Of a stretch of 64,000 bases of DNA, positions 46,001-59,700 are shown piece by piece. Location of the stretch: positions 7,167,501 through 7,231,500 of the forward strand of contig NC_083523.1 of NCBI RefSeq assembly GCF_032362555.1. Direction: 5' to 3'. Source of the DNA: Amyelois transitella. Lineage: Eukaryota > Arthropoda > Insecta > Lepidoptera > Pyralidae. The position numbers and the translations under genes were made by a program. The notes below the pieces were generated by a model that ran no database searches, was not told where the DNA came from, and saw nothing but the letters and a program-made list of their open reading frames with translations. How positions within the stretch are numbered: the first letter of the stretch is position 1; each line of letters starts with the position of its first letter.

Positions 46001-47869
46001 CAAGCGCTGCCGCAGGAATACCTTGACCACTACGAACAAAGTTTACAGAAGGCCAACGCCAAAGCCAAACCACAAAAACCCCCTGAAAAACCCAAACAAG
46101 AACCAACCTTTGACATCAACAACATCACAAATGAAACTTTCAAAATATGGGCTCAGAGGCTAGCGGGCATACAAAACGAAACAGGAACGCTGACAGTACC
46201 CAACTCTCCTGCTATAAACATGGCTAAAAATACAAATAAAACGGAAGATAGGAAAAAGAAAAATCCAGCTATAGCTCCAAGCAAAATAATGACTTACGAG
46301 GATCTTCCATATATGGGGGAAATGACGCTCAATAACTCTAAACCAAGGAGAGGACGAAAGCCGAAGAAAGCTGACATTTGCCATCTTATTTATGAAAACT
46401 ATGGAACTGTAGTGCCGGGGCAACCTCCTCCCGCGCAAGACAGGTCTAATCCACACAGCCTGTGTTCACAATTTCGAAGTGACAATCCTGCAAGCTCTCC
46501 TAAAACGGACTTGCAGAATAAAATTATTTCTAATTTACTAGAACGCAAGTTATGCGCTGAGAATAAGAGAAGATTGGAGACTCTATCGCCTCAAAGGTTT
46601 AATAGCCCAGATGAGCCTATGCCCGAAGCTCCATTGACTATCCCTGGACCCCTTCATAGTGACGATGAACCATTGAATCTTTGCATAAGAGATCTTCATG
46701 AATTAAAAATACAGATCCAAAAGAAATTTGGTAACATTTATACTTCAGCTCCAGAAGTTAAGACTGAGATCGATGCTGATTCTCCTGAGCCTATGGAGGC
46801 AGAAATTAAGACTGAACAACCTAATGCCATATCTGTTATACAGAGGAACACGAATCTCTTGCCGTCGACCGCGAGCAGCTCACCAGATCTCTCACGGCAA
46901 ACAAGAAATGTGTCTCCAACGCTGTCAGAACCGGCTCAATCTACTTCCTCTCCTGATGGTGACGGAAAATTTCCCGGATACGTTTACTGGCCAAATGCTG
47001 GAATCTACATGCATCCATTAGCTTTGCAAACTCAATTGTTGTACTACCAAAGGCTAGCGGCAGGACAAATACCTTTAGATGACCAAGAGAAAAGTCCGTC
47101 AACGCCAAATAGTGTGAGTGAAGCCGCGTCAACGGATACCAACTCTCCGTTAGACGAAACTAAAAACAAACTAGTGCTCAAACAAATTTCCGAACTCCTA
47201 GACCCAAAAGTGATAAAGCAAGTGGAAGAAGTCAAAAAAAGTCCTGATCCTGCTAAAATGAAAAGGACTTCTCCCAACCCTGTAGGTGGTCCTGTGAAGA
47301 GGAAACGCTCAGCTATTTTCATTCCCCCGATCCCTGCCAAAACCAATTCGACCACACCAACAACTGAAGTGAGCATTTGCAAATTCAAATTTACTGGAGG
47401 ATCGAAACCGTCACTGCAAGAAAAGAAGATGTTGTCTGTTGATTCTGGTGGAAATTTTAGGTACTACAGCGGTACTGGCAACAAAGGAAACAAAGGGTAT
47501 GATTACCTTCACAGAGACTCCAACCAGGGAAGATCTTCTGAGCCAGAGGCGTCTGTATCAACCCCAAAAGTGGACCACCCAACGAGTAAAGAGGACTTGA
47601 GTAAGAAGAAGAGGAAGTCTCGAAAAAGTCTGCAAAGAGAAAAGTTGGAGCAGACGTTCAAAGAGAAGGGGTTTTTGATTCAAACGCAGCAGTTGCAATC
47701 CGCTGAAGGAGCTACATATTGCAAGTTCAGGCAGCTTAGGAAATTTACTCGCTACCTTTTTAGAAGCTGGAAAGATTACCTTCCAGGGGAATTGGACGAG
47801 AGAGCTAATAATACTGAGGCTGTTCCCGAACAACTGCCAACGAATGAAACGCCGAGTGAATGGGGCTGA
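37093..47869 (+). CDS. AT-hook nuclear protein with PLNLC motif (704 aa), family not recognised
   Basis: Exons 37093-37120, 45395-45479 and 45868-47869 join in frame to give 704 aa (MSQMLPEGG..., then EVMRRVACADVCPAPPAPAP..., then the long exon). Seen: a basic, Gln/Lys-rich region (residues about 40-80); a conserved-looking block MTYEDLPYMGEMTL then an AT-hook RRGRKPKK near residues 198-205 followed by ADICHLIYENYG; DDEPLNLCIRD at about 303-313, a PLNLC resembling CtBP-type corepressor motifs; FPGYVYWPNAGIYMHPLAL; a basic KRKR near 360; and a C-terminal CKFRQLRKFTRYLFRSWKDY. Much of the rest is Ser/Pro/Thr-rich and probably disordered. No zinc finger or homeodomain. It likely acts in chromatin or transcription; this is inference. 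The 28-nt first exon rests on phase and is less certain. Confidence 0.75.
39690..39935 (+). repeat. Family-1 SINE, 5' end degraded
   Basis: It has 'aaaaggaccactctttccca', 'ctacgggttagcaacttgtc' and 'aacccgcaagggatatagac'. The tail is short. Confidence 0.75.
43160..43340 (-). repeat. Family-1 SINE, 3' half
   Basis: It has 'aatcacgtctatatcccttg', 'gtcttgaaaagattg' and 'cccatcgcctatatgaatcc'. The 5' part is missing. Confidence 0.7.
44961..45239 (+). CDS. Possible intron-nested single-exon gene, 92 aa, unrecognised
   Basis: An ATG-to-stop ORF of 92 codons reads MDWLSPMIHWFLFRKYHNYF, then RMIRKSYPDREGNGVPIVRH and ends FCLFSLLNELFDKSDD. Amino-acid use is balanced (W, H, D, R all present), unlike the low-complexity random ORFs around it. 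No repeat family matches in the window, and no known domain is seen. It is on the same strand as the host gene, 155 bp before its second coding exon. It could be a lineage-specific peptide, an unrecognised transposon fragment, or chance. Confidence 0.25.
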   Translation: MDWLSPMIHWFLFRKYHNYFRMIRKSYPDREGNGVPIVRHKLICVDTSKYLFPKLSEGLRPRTLNTSPIVPWPKKIFCLFSLLNELFDKSDD

Positions 47870-47894
47870 TTTGAAGATTTCTATCCAAAGAAAT

Positions 47895-47900
47895 GAATAA
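47895..47900 (+). terminator. Proximal poly(A) signal of the AT-hook gene
   Basis: AATAAA 26 bases after the TGA at 47867-47869. Further hexamers at 48213-48218 and 49150-49155 would give longer 3' UTRs. Confidence 0.45.
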
Positions 47901-50785
47901 AACTTTTTATCCCGGCTACTCTAACTAGTAGCCAAATTTATATTGTGCATTTATGGAGTAATTAGTGAGATTAACAAACTGTATGAATCTGTACAAAGTC
48001 GCCACTCCGTCCAATGTTTTGTTTGTGTACCGTTTGTTGTTTTATGTTGTATTTATTTATTTGTTTGTTTATGAAATACCCATACATAACATGTCATTTA
48101 ATTTTTTTATTATTAAGTATTAATAGGTTCGGAATACTCGAAAGCTTTTAATATAAGGTCTTTTAACTCTGTTAAAGGCAATTTAAAATAGGTAATATGT
48201 TTCATATTAGTAAATAAATTCTTCTAAGTAGGTATTCAGTATTGAAAGATCACTTTTATAAGGCACCTCGTAGAATAGCGCAACCTACCGCCGACTCAAA
48301 CCGAATTAAATCTCAACAAAATATGGACCTTATAACAAGTGCATTAAACATTAACTTAAAAAAAAATAGTCTCCCGATACCTCGCTCATAATATCGGACA
48401 GTTCAGTTCGCGGGTTGAATGACGCACTCTGATTGGCTCAAATATTTTCGCGCCATTCAAAAATAAAACTTCTGCGCAGGTACCTTATAAATTCGGTGAA
48501 ACTGTAATTATTATTGTAAAAATTGTACCTAGTGGGAAACTGCTCACATTGCCTTCAAAAGGCTACAGAAATCTGAATAACAGTTTAGATTTCAGCAAAG
48601 AAATCTTATTTAGATTTCTATGTGGAAACTCTTTTAGATAGGTAGGTTATAGCTTGAAAAAATATTGTTTGTCTAATCGTTAGTGCATTATAAGTTGTTA
48701 CAAACTAGCTTTTGTTCGAGGCTACGATCGCGTGGGAATCTTGAATGAATCTCTTTTCCGTGGATGTCGCCTACTACGGGAAACCAGATTACTTTAGTCT
48801 AAGCTTCCCATCTAGTCTAGTAGCGAAGAATTTCTATTTCTTCTTCTCAGCATATTCTAAAAGTTGGGAAAGGCTTATAAATTTGTAAAAAGCATAAGCA
48901 AGCAACCTTTTACTATCTCTCAATCTCACATTTGAGTGTCTTTATAAACTATTTGTGAATTTATGTTTTCCCACGCATACGAAGTCGCGGGTACCAGCTA
49001 GTTACTAATAAACTAGTCATTTGACACCTCTAACTTAGCATTAAGATAGTATAATCATGTACATACGCAATTGAGAGGTAATCTAGTCAATAATTTAAGT
49101 TGTTAATACTATGTTCAGTTTATAATTAATTAATATATGTTTTTATACCAATAAAATACATTTTTATACTCAAAAAGTTTATTACAGAAGTTAATTCTGC
49201 GATGAAAAATATATGACAAAAAAAATGCAACAGGAATGTAAAATGTCCCAATTAAACATTAACCAAATGAATAAAGTCTATTATTTATAACAATGATAAG
49301 AACAATAAGCTTTACATGTTTTATGTTTTTGTCTGTCCTATTAGGGATGAACAAAGTTACGACATGAGAAAGCCTTTTCAAAAATATTGCATAAAATTTT
49401 TTAATTTTTTTTTTATTAACTATTTGTGCAATTCACATGATTTTGTATGTAAAAACTTGTAAAGTCTTGGCCCCACAAAAGCATAAAAAAAACAACGAAC
49501 TATATTAGTCGTTATGTGTAGTAACACTTAGAAATGTATATCCCAATTTCCCATAGTGATTGTTAAAAACTGTTCACATGGCACTTTTTTAGACCAATGA
49601 GAATGCTCGCATTTTTAATACACACTTCCGTCCTATTTTACGATATCACTACGAAAATTGGGATCAAAATAAAAATGTTATATAAAAAAAAACATACATG
49701 AACATGATTCGATAAGATTAATGACCTTAAATCCTAACCCTTCAAAAATAATCTTTTCCAAAATCCTTCCAACAGTCTAAAAAAACCTTGTTCAGCATAG
49801 GTACTATATAAAGGCACTTATACATATATATATAAAAAAAAAGATCTCCATTCATGTAAATACATAACAAACAACGTAAATCGATATATCTACCGACAAA
49901 AATGAAACTTAGGAACTAAGAACCATAGACTCAGAGATGGCATTAAAAATTGTCTATGGTATAAAATTAAAAAAAAGATGCTGTTCTTGTAATGGTTTAT
50001 GCTTCTTTTTATATTCTAAAAATGGAATGTATATTAATGTCAATTATGAATTTTTAATCAGTCACATTTTATGATGTAACAATATTATATCACAGCACAA
50101 TCTATTTTTTTACTTTTTAAATATTTATGAAATACGGCAATATACGTACAGAATTACCAGCGAAGCCCTTAGTATTTAAAATGAGCCAATCGGCGTTTAT
50201 GAAGAGAAAAAAAAACTTGTTTTTAGGGCGCCTCTATCGACTGAAACAGTATTTCATTACACGCAACGAACCAGACAAGAACAGCAACTAACGAATATAT
50301 TTACCTTGAGTTTTGTTTCAATCTAGTGACTGTAAATAACTATATGGAATTGTAATTAGCGCTCCTGGCGGAAATTAAGGATTTTCGTTAAAACAAAAAT
50401 GAATACAGTCACTGGTTTTGTATAAAACAAAAGTAATTGAATTGTTAGTGACGTGCATAGATATTCTTCAGAGCAGTTAAAGACTATCTCTTAGTTCGCT
50501 AAAGTAATCGTGGGCGGGCCACATATCATACAAAAGTCGACGGCTATAGAAAAAGTTTCCAAAATGGCGACTATGGGCAAGCTTATTGTAAACTACAAAA
50601 TACACCTTCCTTCCACATCTATCCAATTAAGGTCAGCGAGAGATCGATAATTTTCTATCCCGCTCTGTTTTTGTCTAACAAAGATTTCTAACCTTAAACA
50701 TTTTAAAATATATCCAAAAGACTTTTATCTTCATGCAGCTCAGATGATATCTATCACTATGCACGTCACCAGTTTCCACTGCAGT
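47901..50785. other. Convergent intergenic region / 3' UTRs
   Basis: Almost free of recognisable SINEs (only a weak remnant near 48720-48900), very AT-rich. It should hold the long 3' UTRs of the AT-hook gene (from the left) and transketolase (from the right). No ORF of note. Confidence 0.5.
49150..49183. terminator. Opposed poly(A) signals of convergent genes
   Basis: AATAAA on the plus strand at 49150-49155 and AATAAA on the minus strand at 49178-49183 are 22 bases apart. Cleavage 15-25 bases downstream on each strand would make the two mature 3' ends overlap by a few tens of bases. Confidence 0.45.
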
Positions 50786-53700
50786 TTAAGCTTTGAGTAC
50801 CGCCTTAGCAGCGGCCACGACGTGGGGCGCGGAGAGGCCGTACTTGTCGAGCAGCGCGGCGGGCGGGCCCGAGCGGGGCACCTCCCTCACGAACACGTGC
50901 TTCACCACGATGTCCCGCTCCAGCGCCACGGCCGAGAGGACTGCTTCGCCGATACCGCCTGAAAAAGATTCGAATTTTAATAAGACCTTATGAATGAGAA
51001 AGTTTTACCCCATCAAATCTATACTAATATTATAAGCTGAAGATTTTGTTTTGTTTGAACGCGCTTATCTCAGGAATCTCTACTGGTTCGAATTGAAAAA
51101 ATATTTTTGCGTTGAATATACCATTTATTGAGGAAGGCTTTAGGCTATATAACATCACGCTGCAACTATTAGGAGCGAATAAATAATGGAAAATGGAAAA
51201 AAAAAGAGGGAAATTATTCACCCTTGAGTGCTTTAATGATGCCCAAAATAATTATTCCACGTGGACGGCGAAGGGGGCACAGCTAGTTTATAAATAAAGC
51301 AAAGCAAATTGATCAAAATTTCAGTCTTAACACTGATTAGTAATGTGTAATTAATTGCCTGATAGTAATAAAGCAATTAATTAGCATTGTTATCGTAAAA
51401 GACGATAAAAAAATATAGGCACATTCATCCAATGCAGTTTTTATCTAATTAAAAATGTGTAAGGTCCCTCTGCCAAGGTTAAAGAGGTCAAGTCGCTTCG
51501 CGTAAAAACCTCACCCAATCCAGATCATAGACAAAAGGCGCACCCCGGATTCCTTTCCAGAGTTCAGGATGTAACCGGGACTAACGCCAGGAGGAAGAAG
51601 AATAAAATAAAGAACCTCACCAGCTTGGTAGTGGTCTTCCACGACGACCACTCTGCCGCCGACTGCCCTCGCGTGCTTGATGACCGCGGCTTCGTCCAAG
51701 GGCTTGATTGTGAACGGATCTAGTACTCTTGCGTCCACGCCTGAAAATTAAACATTATATATATTTTACATTAGCCTTCATATTTTATACTTAAATTCCT
51801 GTTATCCCATTCCCATCCATGTCTTTGATTTGAATAACCAAAATAAACAAATAGACATATCGTTTTCCATGGTCTGTGTTTGTATTTATATTTGTTGTCT
51901 TTCATAAAAATCAGAAACATTTCATAGCAAAAATTTTTGTACCACAGGTTTTTAGGCAATGCATGAGATTTAAAACACGGAAATTACTACCCTTTAATTA
52001 TGTAAAATAAATTATTCCCCTGGAGTTGGTAGTAAAACAAACGAATGTAATTCTGATATTCTTTTTTGTTGTTATAAAGATTTTATCTTATTGCACGGAA
52101 GTGCTCCCGCCAAGTCGAGCCAAGCAAACCTTTACTTAAAAGATTTCATACAACCTTAACTTTGGTTCTCTCAATTTTTTTTTTACAAAATTTAAAATCA
52201 TGTTATAAATAAATTACCTTCTGCCTTCAGCTTGTCAGCGGCGGCCAAAGACTCGTGTAGAGTGATGCCAGCACCGATCAACAAAACTTTGTCTTTCGAG
52301 GACTCTCGCACAACTTTGGCTTGCCCGACCTGTAAAGAAAAATGTACTATTTAGCACTGAAATAAAGTCTAATGGGATACAATTGAATTGTGTGATAAGA
52401 AAAAAGAAGAAGAATCGAAGAAAAAAGAAAAAATAAAAGAAGAAAGAAGGTGATGATACTGATATGTTTATCAGTGTCACCTTCTACTTCTGCTCCCGAA
52501 GCAAGGCACGCGCGATGCCGTTTTTATCGCTCGAAAAACTATCGCTTCCCGTTTCACGTCGTAATAAAAAAGCGAAACAGCGATATTTTTCGCTGTGTGG
52601 CCCAATGATAGAATACAAATTCAAATAGTGACAAGTTGTTAGCTCATCGCCTAAAAAAACAAGTTTATTGTTCTATCCTTTAGTCGCCTTCTACGACATC
52701 CACTGGAAAGAAATTGAGTGTTTTTTTCTATTCTTGTCTCTATTGGTGCCGGAAACCACACGGCACTAATAGAAAAAAAGTGCGCACAGCATAAAAAAAA
52801 ATAATATAGGTAATTATGTATTCAAATAGTGACAGGTTGCTGGCCCATCGCGTAGAAAGAAGTTTATTAGCCTATCGTTTAGTCGCCTTCTACGACATCC
52901 ACTGGAAAGAAATTGATGATCCTTGTTTTAATAATGCTGGAAACCACACGTCACTATAATAGAAAAAAAGTGCGCACGGCATACAAAAACAATACATACA
53001 TACATACATACATAAAATCACGCCTCTTTCCCAATAAAAAAAATAATAATATACATACATACATATGATCACGTCTATATCCCTTACGGGGTAGACAGAG
53101 CCAACAGTCTTGAAAAGACTGATAGGCCACGTTCAGCTGTTTGGCTTAATGATAGAATTGAGATTCAAAAAGTAATATATAGGTCATTATGTGGAAGTTA
53201 CCTTGAAGACCTCATCGTTGGGGTACAATATGGCGGTGTTGGGGCGAGAGGTGCGGATGTAGCAGATGCCGCGCGTGTTGGCCGCCAGCTCCACGGCGCG
53301 CTCCGTCGACACCGCGTCTCTGGCGAATCGTATTACAGATTACAATTATTTTTTTCTAAGAGATAGGCTTATAAACTTTATAGGGATTCCTTTTTTGGGC
53401 GATGGGCTAGCGACCTTGAATCAACACTTCTTACCTAGCGGCAACGGTATTTTTAGCAATTGAGCGAAGCGAGTTGGGTCTAATTCGAAAATAATTCTCG
53501 TATGTAAACGTGAGTTAAATAACTCGGTAAATGATGTGTGATGTGAAATAATCAGACACATAACCTTACCGGTCAGTCATCAACGTAATAAGACAAATAA
53601 AATTTGAAAAAATAATTCTACATATGGTCACGTCTATATCCCTTGTGGGTTAGACAGAGTCAACAGTCTTGAAAAAACTGATAGGCAGCTATTTGGCTTA

Positions 53701-56700
53701 ATAATAGAATTGAGATTCAAACAGCGACAGGTAACTAGCCCATCGCCTAAAAAAGGAATCCCAAATTCGTAAGCCTATACCTTACGCCTTTTACGACATC
53801 CATGGGAAAGAGACGGAGTGGTCCAATTCTTTTTTGGTATTGGGCCGGGAACCGCACAATAAAAATAAATATATATTAAATCCCTTAGTAATATTATAAA
53901 TGCGAAAGTTTGTCTGTCTGTCTGTTCCGTTTTGTCAGCTAAACACTTAGACAGATTCGAATGAAATTGGTATGCATATGCATACATATAAAGTATGTAT
54001 TAAATATGTCGCACAATAAATACTAACGATGGATAGAAGACGGTGGCGGTGGGCACGGCTCTGAACAGAGCCAGGTCCTCGAGCCCCATTTGAGAAGGGC
54101 CGTCTTCTCCGATGCTGACTCCGCAGTGAGACCCCGCCAGGTTTATGTTCGATTGGCTGATGGCACCCATGCGGATCTACAACAAATAAATAAATATATA
54201 TATATATACGGGACAAATTACACAGATTGAGTTAGCCCCGAAGTAAGTTCGAAACTTGTGTTACGAGATACTAACTCAACGATACTATATTTTATAATAA
54301 ATACTTATATAGATAAACATCCAAGACCCAGGCCAATCAGAAAAAGTTCTTTTCTCATCATGCCCTGGCCGGGATTCGAACCCGGGACCTCCGGTGTCAC
54401 AGACAAGCGTACAACCGCTGCGCCACAGAGGCCGTCAAAATCATTACCCATTTTTATAAGTTACAGCAATGTACTCTCGCGCAGAAGTAAAAATTTTGAG
54501 TGGCGTTAAATTTTTTGCACCTATCAGTCTATCAGGGCGAGTCTTTTGAACCTGCGAATTTGACTTTAAATTTTATTGATCATCATAAAAAGATAAAAAG
54601 AAATAGCAGAAGTAGATCTGGGTCGTATCCCACAGGATTTGTTTACACAAAAACAAACGGGGAAAAGAGTTCCCACAAGTTCCATGCGTTAAAATACAAC
54701 TGTTTGCTATTATGAGCGAACTTAAAGTGCTTGTAATAAGGTCGTTATTTGATTGAGTTTTCATTAGATTTGATTCAGCAGTAAGGCTATTCTGCGCCGT
54801 TGAATATTGCCGATGCGTATTCCCGGGTTCGAATTCCGGCAAGGGCATGATAAGAAACTAACTTTACTAACTTAACTTTTTCTAATTAGCCCGAGTCTTG
54901 GATATTTATCTATATAAGAATTTATTATATTATTTATATTATATAAAATAAAGTATCGTTGAGTTAGTATCTTGTAACACAAGTTTCGAATTTACATCGA
55001 GGCTAACTCATTCAATCTGTGTAATTTCCCGTACATATTTATTTCATATTTATGACTTGTAATAATTTAATAAAATTTGATTTGTGTGAATGCTACTGCC
55101 CACATCGACCAACGGAGGTCGCGTGAGTACGACAAACAAGTTTATGTTGCACTGACTTGACGAATACACAATATTTTATCGTGCATCTTATTATTTTAAC
55201 AGTGCGTCAAAGCGACGGGTAGCTTTTATGATAAATTACATACAAACTTTCACCTCCCATTTTAGTAAATAAGGGATTGGTTTTTGAAAAAAATGTTTCC
55301 ATGTTAGAACGCAGGTTTCAAACTATGTATATGCATACCAATTTCATTCAAATCTGTCTAGGTGTTTAGCTGAGAAAACGGAACAGACAGACAGACAAAC
55401 TTTCTCATTTATAATATTACTAAGGGATTTAATGTGTATGGTTATACTCATTGTTTGTAAACACTTGTGTTTAATTGAGAGAGAATCAATGGACGAGTGG
55501 TTTAGACTAGATTCCCCTGCAATGGCTGCGCAGTTCAGATGCGAGTCGATACGTATAAAAACCTGACTCATCCAATCTAGAACCCATGATCAAACGCATA
55601 CTTCGAGCCATATCCAGAGCGGTGAGGATGTAACCATGACTTAAGCCAGGTGGAAGAAGATCCGTGATGTTCCCATGTGATTACCTGATCAAAAGTCCTG
55701 GTGAAGAATGCTGCGAAAGTGGAGGCGAACACCACAGCACGGTCGCGGCACGCGGCGCCGGTCGCCACTCCCACCAGGTTCTGCTCGGCTATGAAGCACT
55801 CAATGTATCTAGATACGAAAGACGAGATATTAAGTTATTAGAATATGCCTGTATAAGGAAAAGTCGATAGTCTTTTTAGGGTTCCATACTATTAAGTTCC
55901 ATACGCTTAAAATTTTCACAGAATATTAAATTGCATATTAATTTTGAAAAATAAATAATTAAATAACAATAAAGTAATCGATCTCGTACATACATACATA
56001 TGGTCACGTCTATATCCCTTGCGGGGTAGACAGAGCCAACAGTCTTGAAAAGACTGGTTGGGCACGTTCAGTTATTTGGCTTAATGATAGAATAGAGATT
56101 CAAATAGTGACAGGTTGCTAACCCATCGGCTAAAAAAAGAATCCCAAGTTTGTAAGCCTATCCCTTAGTCGCCTTTTACGACTCCGATCTCCCTTACAAC
56201 AAACGTATTTGTCTATCGACAGCGATATTTAATTAATTTCTCTGAACTTATTAGGAGTAGACATGTAACGTGGTATGTATTGACCGCGTTGTAGTTCTAA
56301 GGAATTGCGCGCTAGAAATATGTAAGTAACAAACGTGATGTTGGTATGGAAATTGGTCGGTTCAACACGTCTTGATTTCTACAAAAAACAGTGTCCGTAG
56401 TCATAGTGGGGTCTTTTTGGGTCCCATAGAGATTTAAAGAGCATAAATTGAGGAACAGATGAAGATTATTAATATAATCGTAATTAAGCATCATTTTTAT
56501 TTAGCATAATCATTTTCAGATGTAAAACTTCAAGAAAAACGATGATTATGCCTAGCAAAAATTAATGCAGTTTTCCCCCAATCAGTGGCAATAATGATTT
56601 GACTTTCAGTACTGTATAAAGTGTTACCAGTTTTGTGTATTTCCAGTATTCAACAAATGAAAATAACGCGTGTCGTGCGCGTATAGTTTTTCGAAGAGTT

Positions 56701-59700
56701 TTTAGAGTACCGGTTCCCCTAGTTAACACAAGATTTGCGCAAAGGTTAGGCATCTTCATTAAAATATATATTTACAACTATGTAATCAAATTCTGCAATA
56801 TTAAGAGAAAATCTATACGTGAAGCCCAGAGGCTTATTAAAAATTGGTTGTCTACTCTAAGTTATGATGAAACAGAAGAAATATTAATCATTGAAAGTTG
56901 AGTCGAAATATTCCCTACCCACTTACTATCTAGTTTTTAATTTAAGTTTAAGTAACTAATTATTTTTAAATTCCGTCTGGCTCAGAAATTGTATGTTGAA
57001 TTATTGTAATTGACTTCCTCGATACAGGCTTGCCTAGTGAGGAAGTCATAGATATTAAGCATAATAGGCAAATATTCTGCAATATACATGTAACCTTCTC
57101 TGTAAATTATGTTTATGGTCATGTTTATGTTTATTGTAGCAAATAAATGCATTTTCATTTTCATTTATAAAAATTTAGTATATAAATAAGCTGTTAGGTA
57201 TCTTACCTCTCAGGGTAAGCATTGCGCAGTTTATCACTGAAAGTAGAGTTCTTGGTGTCTCCGTCCAAAGCGATGACTCTGTTAACAAACATACATATAC
57301 ATATTAAATATAATTATGAAAAACAAAATGCTCTATTATTTTTTGAAAACGCGACAATTGGAATTGCCAGTCGGGCAGTTGTCGGTTTCTCGCTTTTCTC
57401 TTTGGAAAAGCGGTAGGTATTTTGCTAATATTTCTAAAACAGAAATCAACATTTATGCATTTATAACACTGCACTGGCCTCAACTGATTAGGCTCTGATC
57501 AGCGCTCGCCCTACCGGCCACGTTTTTATTTTATTTTGAGTATTAATGCCTTACTATAAGTTTGGAAATAGTTCTTTCTCGGTGGAAAAATTGATTTCCC
57601 GCGTTTAGAATCTTCGTTGCTATTGGCGGATGGCGTAGCATACTTCGCTGTGATTGGCCGATGGCGTATGTCGTTAGAGGTCGCCACCTATACGTTTCGT
57701 ACTTACCGCATGTTAGTGTCTGCGATCTTCTTCAAAGCAGTTCCGTAGGCCAGTCTGGTAGCAACCAACTCTCCCGCCTTGTACGAAGGAGGGGAGGAAA
57801 GGGTGATGTCGCTCAGGTGAACCCTGGGCGCCTCGGATAGCGGAGCCTTGGGTTTGAGAGACACGTTGGCATTCTTGATCTGAGTTTGGAGGTGCTGTCA
57901 AAAAAGACAAATTTCAATAACATAAATGATTTTATTATTGGAATTTCCAGTTCATACTTTTTTGTAGGGATCATCTTAAAATGTTTTTGTATAATGGTCT
58001 TAAATAGTAAATGATGCACGAATGAACAAAAAATTATTGCTTGGAATGTGTCAAAAGAAAATAAAAAAGAACTTGAGTCCAGAGCTGCATGAAGTATTAC
58101 AAATAAACAGTTTTGACAGATGTAGCTACATAAATACATACATATAATCACGACTCTATCATATATTCAGAGCCAACAAGTCTTGGAAGAGACTGATAGG
58201 CCACAAGCAGCTGTTTGGCTTAATGATATAATTGAACCTTGTCGTGAACCAAATTGTGATAGGTTGATAACCTATCGCATAAAAGAAAAATTTCAAGTTA
58301 TAACCCTATCCCTCGGTCGCCTTTTACGACTTTCATGGAAAATAAATGGAGTCCCATTTCTTTCTATTGGTGCCGGGATCCACACGGCAAATTGGATCTT
58401 TTCTTTGTACTTTCACCTATTATTATCATTAAACACATACATACATATGATCACGTCTTTATCCCTTACGGGGTAGACAGAGCCAACAGTCTTGAAAAGA
58501 CTGATGGGCCACGTTCAGCTGTTTGGCTTAATGATAGAATTGAGATTCAAATAGTGACGGGTTGCTAGTCCATCGCCTAAAAGAAGAATCCCAAGTTTAT
58601 AAGCCTATCCCTTAGTCGCCTTTTACGACATCCATGGGAACGAGATGGAGTGGTCCTATTCTTTTTTTTTATTGGTGCCGGGAACCACACGGCATCATTA
58701 AAATTTGATAACATTATCGAAACCTGTGTTAAAACGAGAGGTCAGACGGCTGATACCAGTGAAAATAATATTTTAATGGTTCTCAAAATAACTCTTGAAA
58801 CTTTTTGGGTCAAAGTTTAAGCATTCAACGTGGCAATGCAATCAGCCTTCTGGCCAATTTGCCGTGGGCAAACAATTTATACCAGTTTCTTTTTCTCTTT
58901 TTATTATAATGAATAATTTTTTACTAAGTATATTTTGTAAATATATCCAGATTAAATACTCTAAAACTTCATTACATAAATATTTTTTAAAATCTCACAA
59001 AATACTTTAAAAAATGTACAGTATTTACCAAATATAATTTTTAACTATACATATTTTGATCAATTTTTGTCCTACACCGAAGCATTTTCTTCATTAACAT
59101 TCATGTAAAGCAGATATAGCAGTATAGAAAAGAGAGAGATAGCGATAGATTTGTGTGAATGCTACTGCCCACATCGACCAACAGAGGTCGCGTGAGTACG
59201 ACAAACAAGTTTATGTTGCACTGACTTGACAAATACACAATATTGTATTGTGAATCTATTATTAATCAGTGCATATTCAAAGTGGTGTTACAGTATTTTG
59301 CCGTGTGGCACCAATACAAAAAAGAATAGGACCACTCCATCTCTTTCCCATGGATGTCGTAAAAGCCGACTAAGGGGTAGGCTTATAAACTTGGAGTTCT
59401 TCTTTTAGGCGATAGGCTAGCAACCTGTCACTATTTGAATCTCAATCCTATCTTAAATCCAAATAGCTGAACGTGGCCTATCAGTCTTTACAAGACTGTA
59501 GGCTCTGTCTACCCCGCAAGGGATATAGACGTGATTATTATGTATGTATGTATGTTACAGTATTTTCAAGATTATTGGTTCTGTCTACCCCGTTAGGGAT
59601 AAAGACGTATGTAATCAGGTATAGAAAGGAGACCGAAAAAAATAATCTACAGGAGCTATTTCGTCATGAAATAAAGCACACTCAAAATAACGATTTCGAA

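Noticed and set aside
47044-47388. 114-codon minus ORF within the AT-hook exon
   Set aside because: Antisense shadow of the long coding exon.
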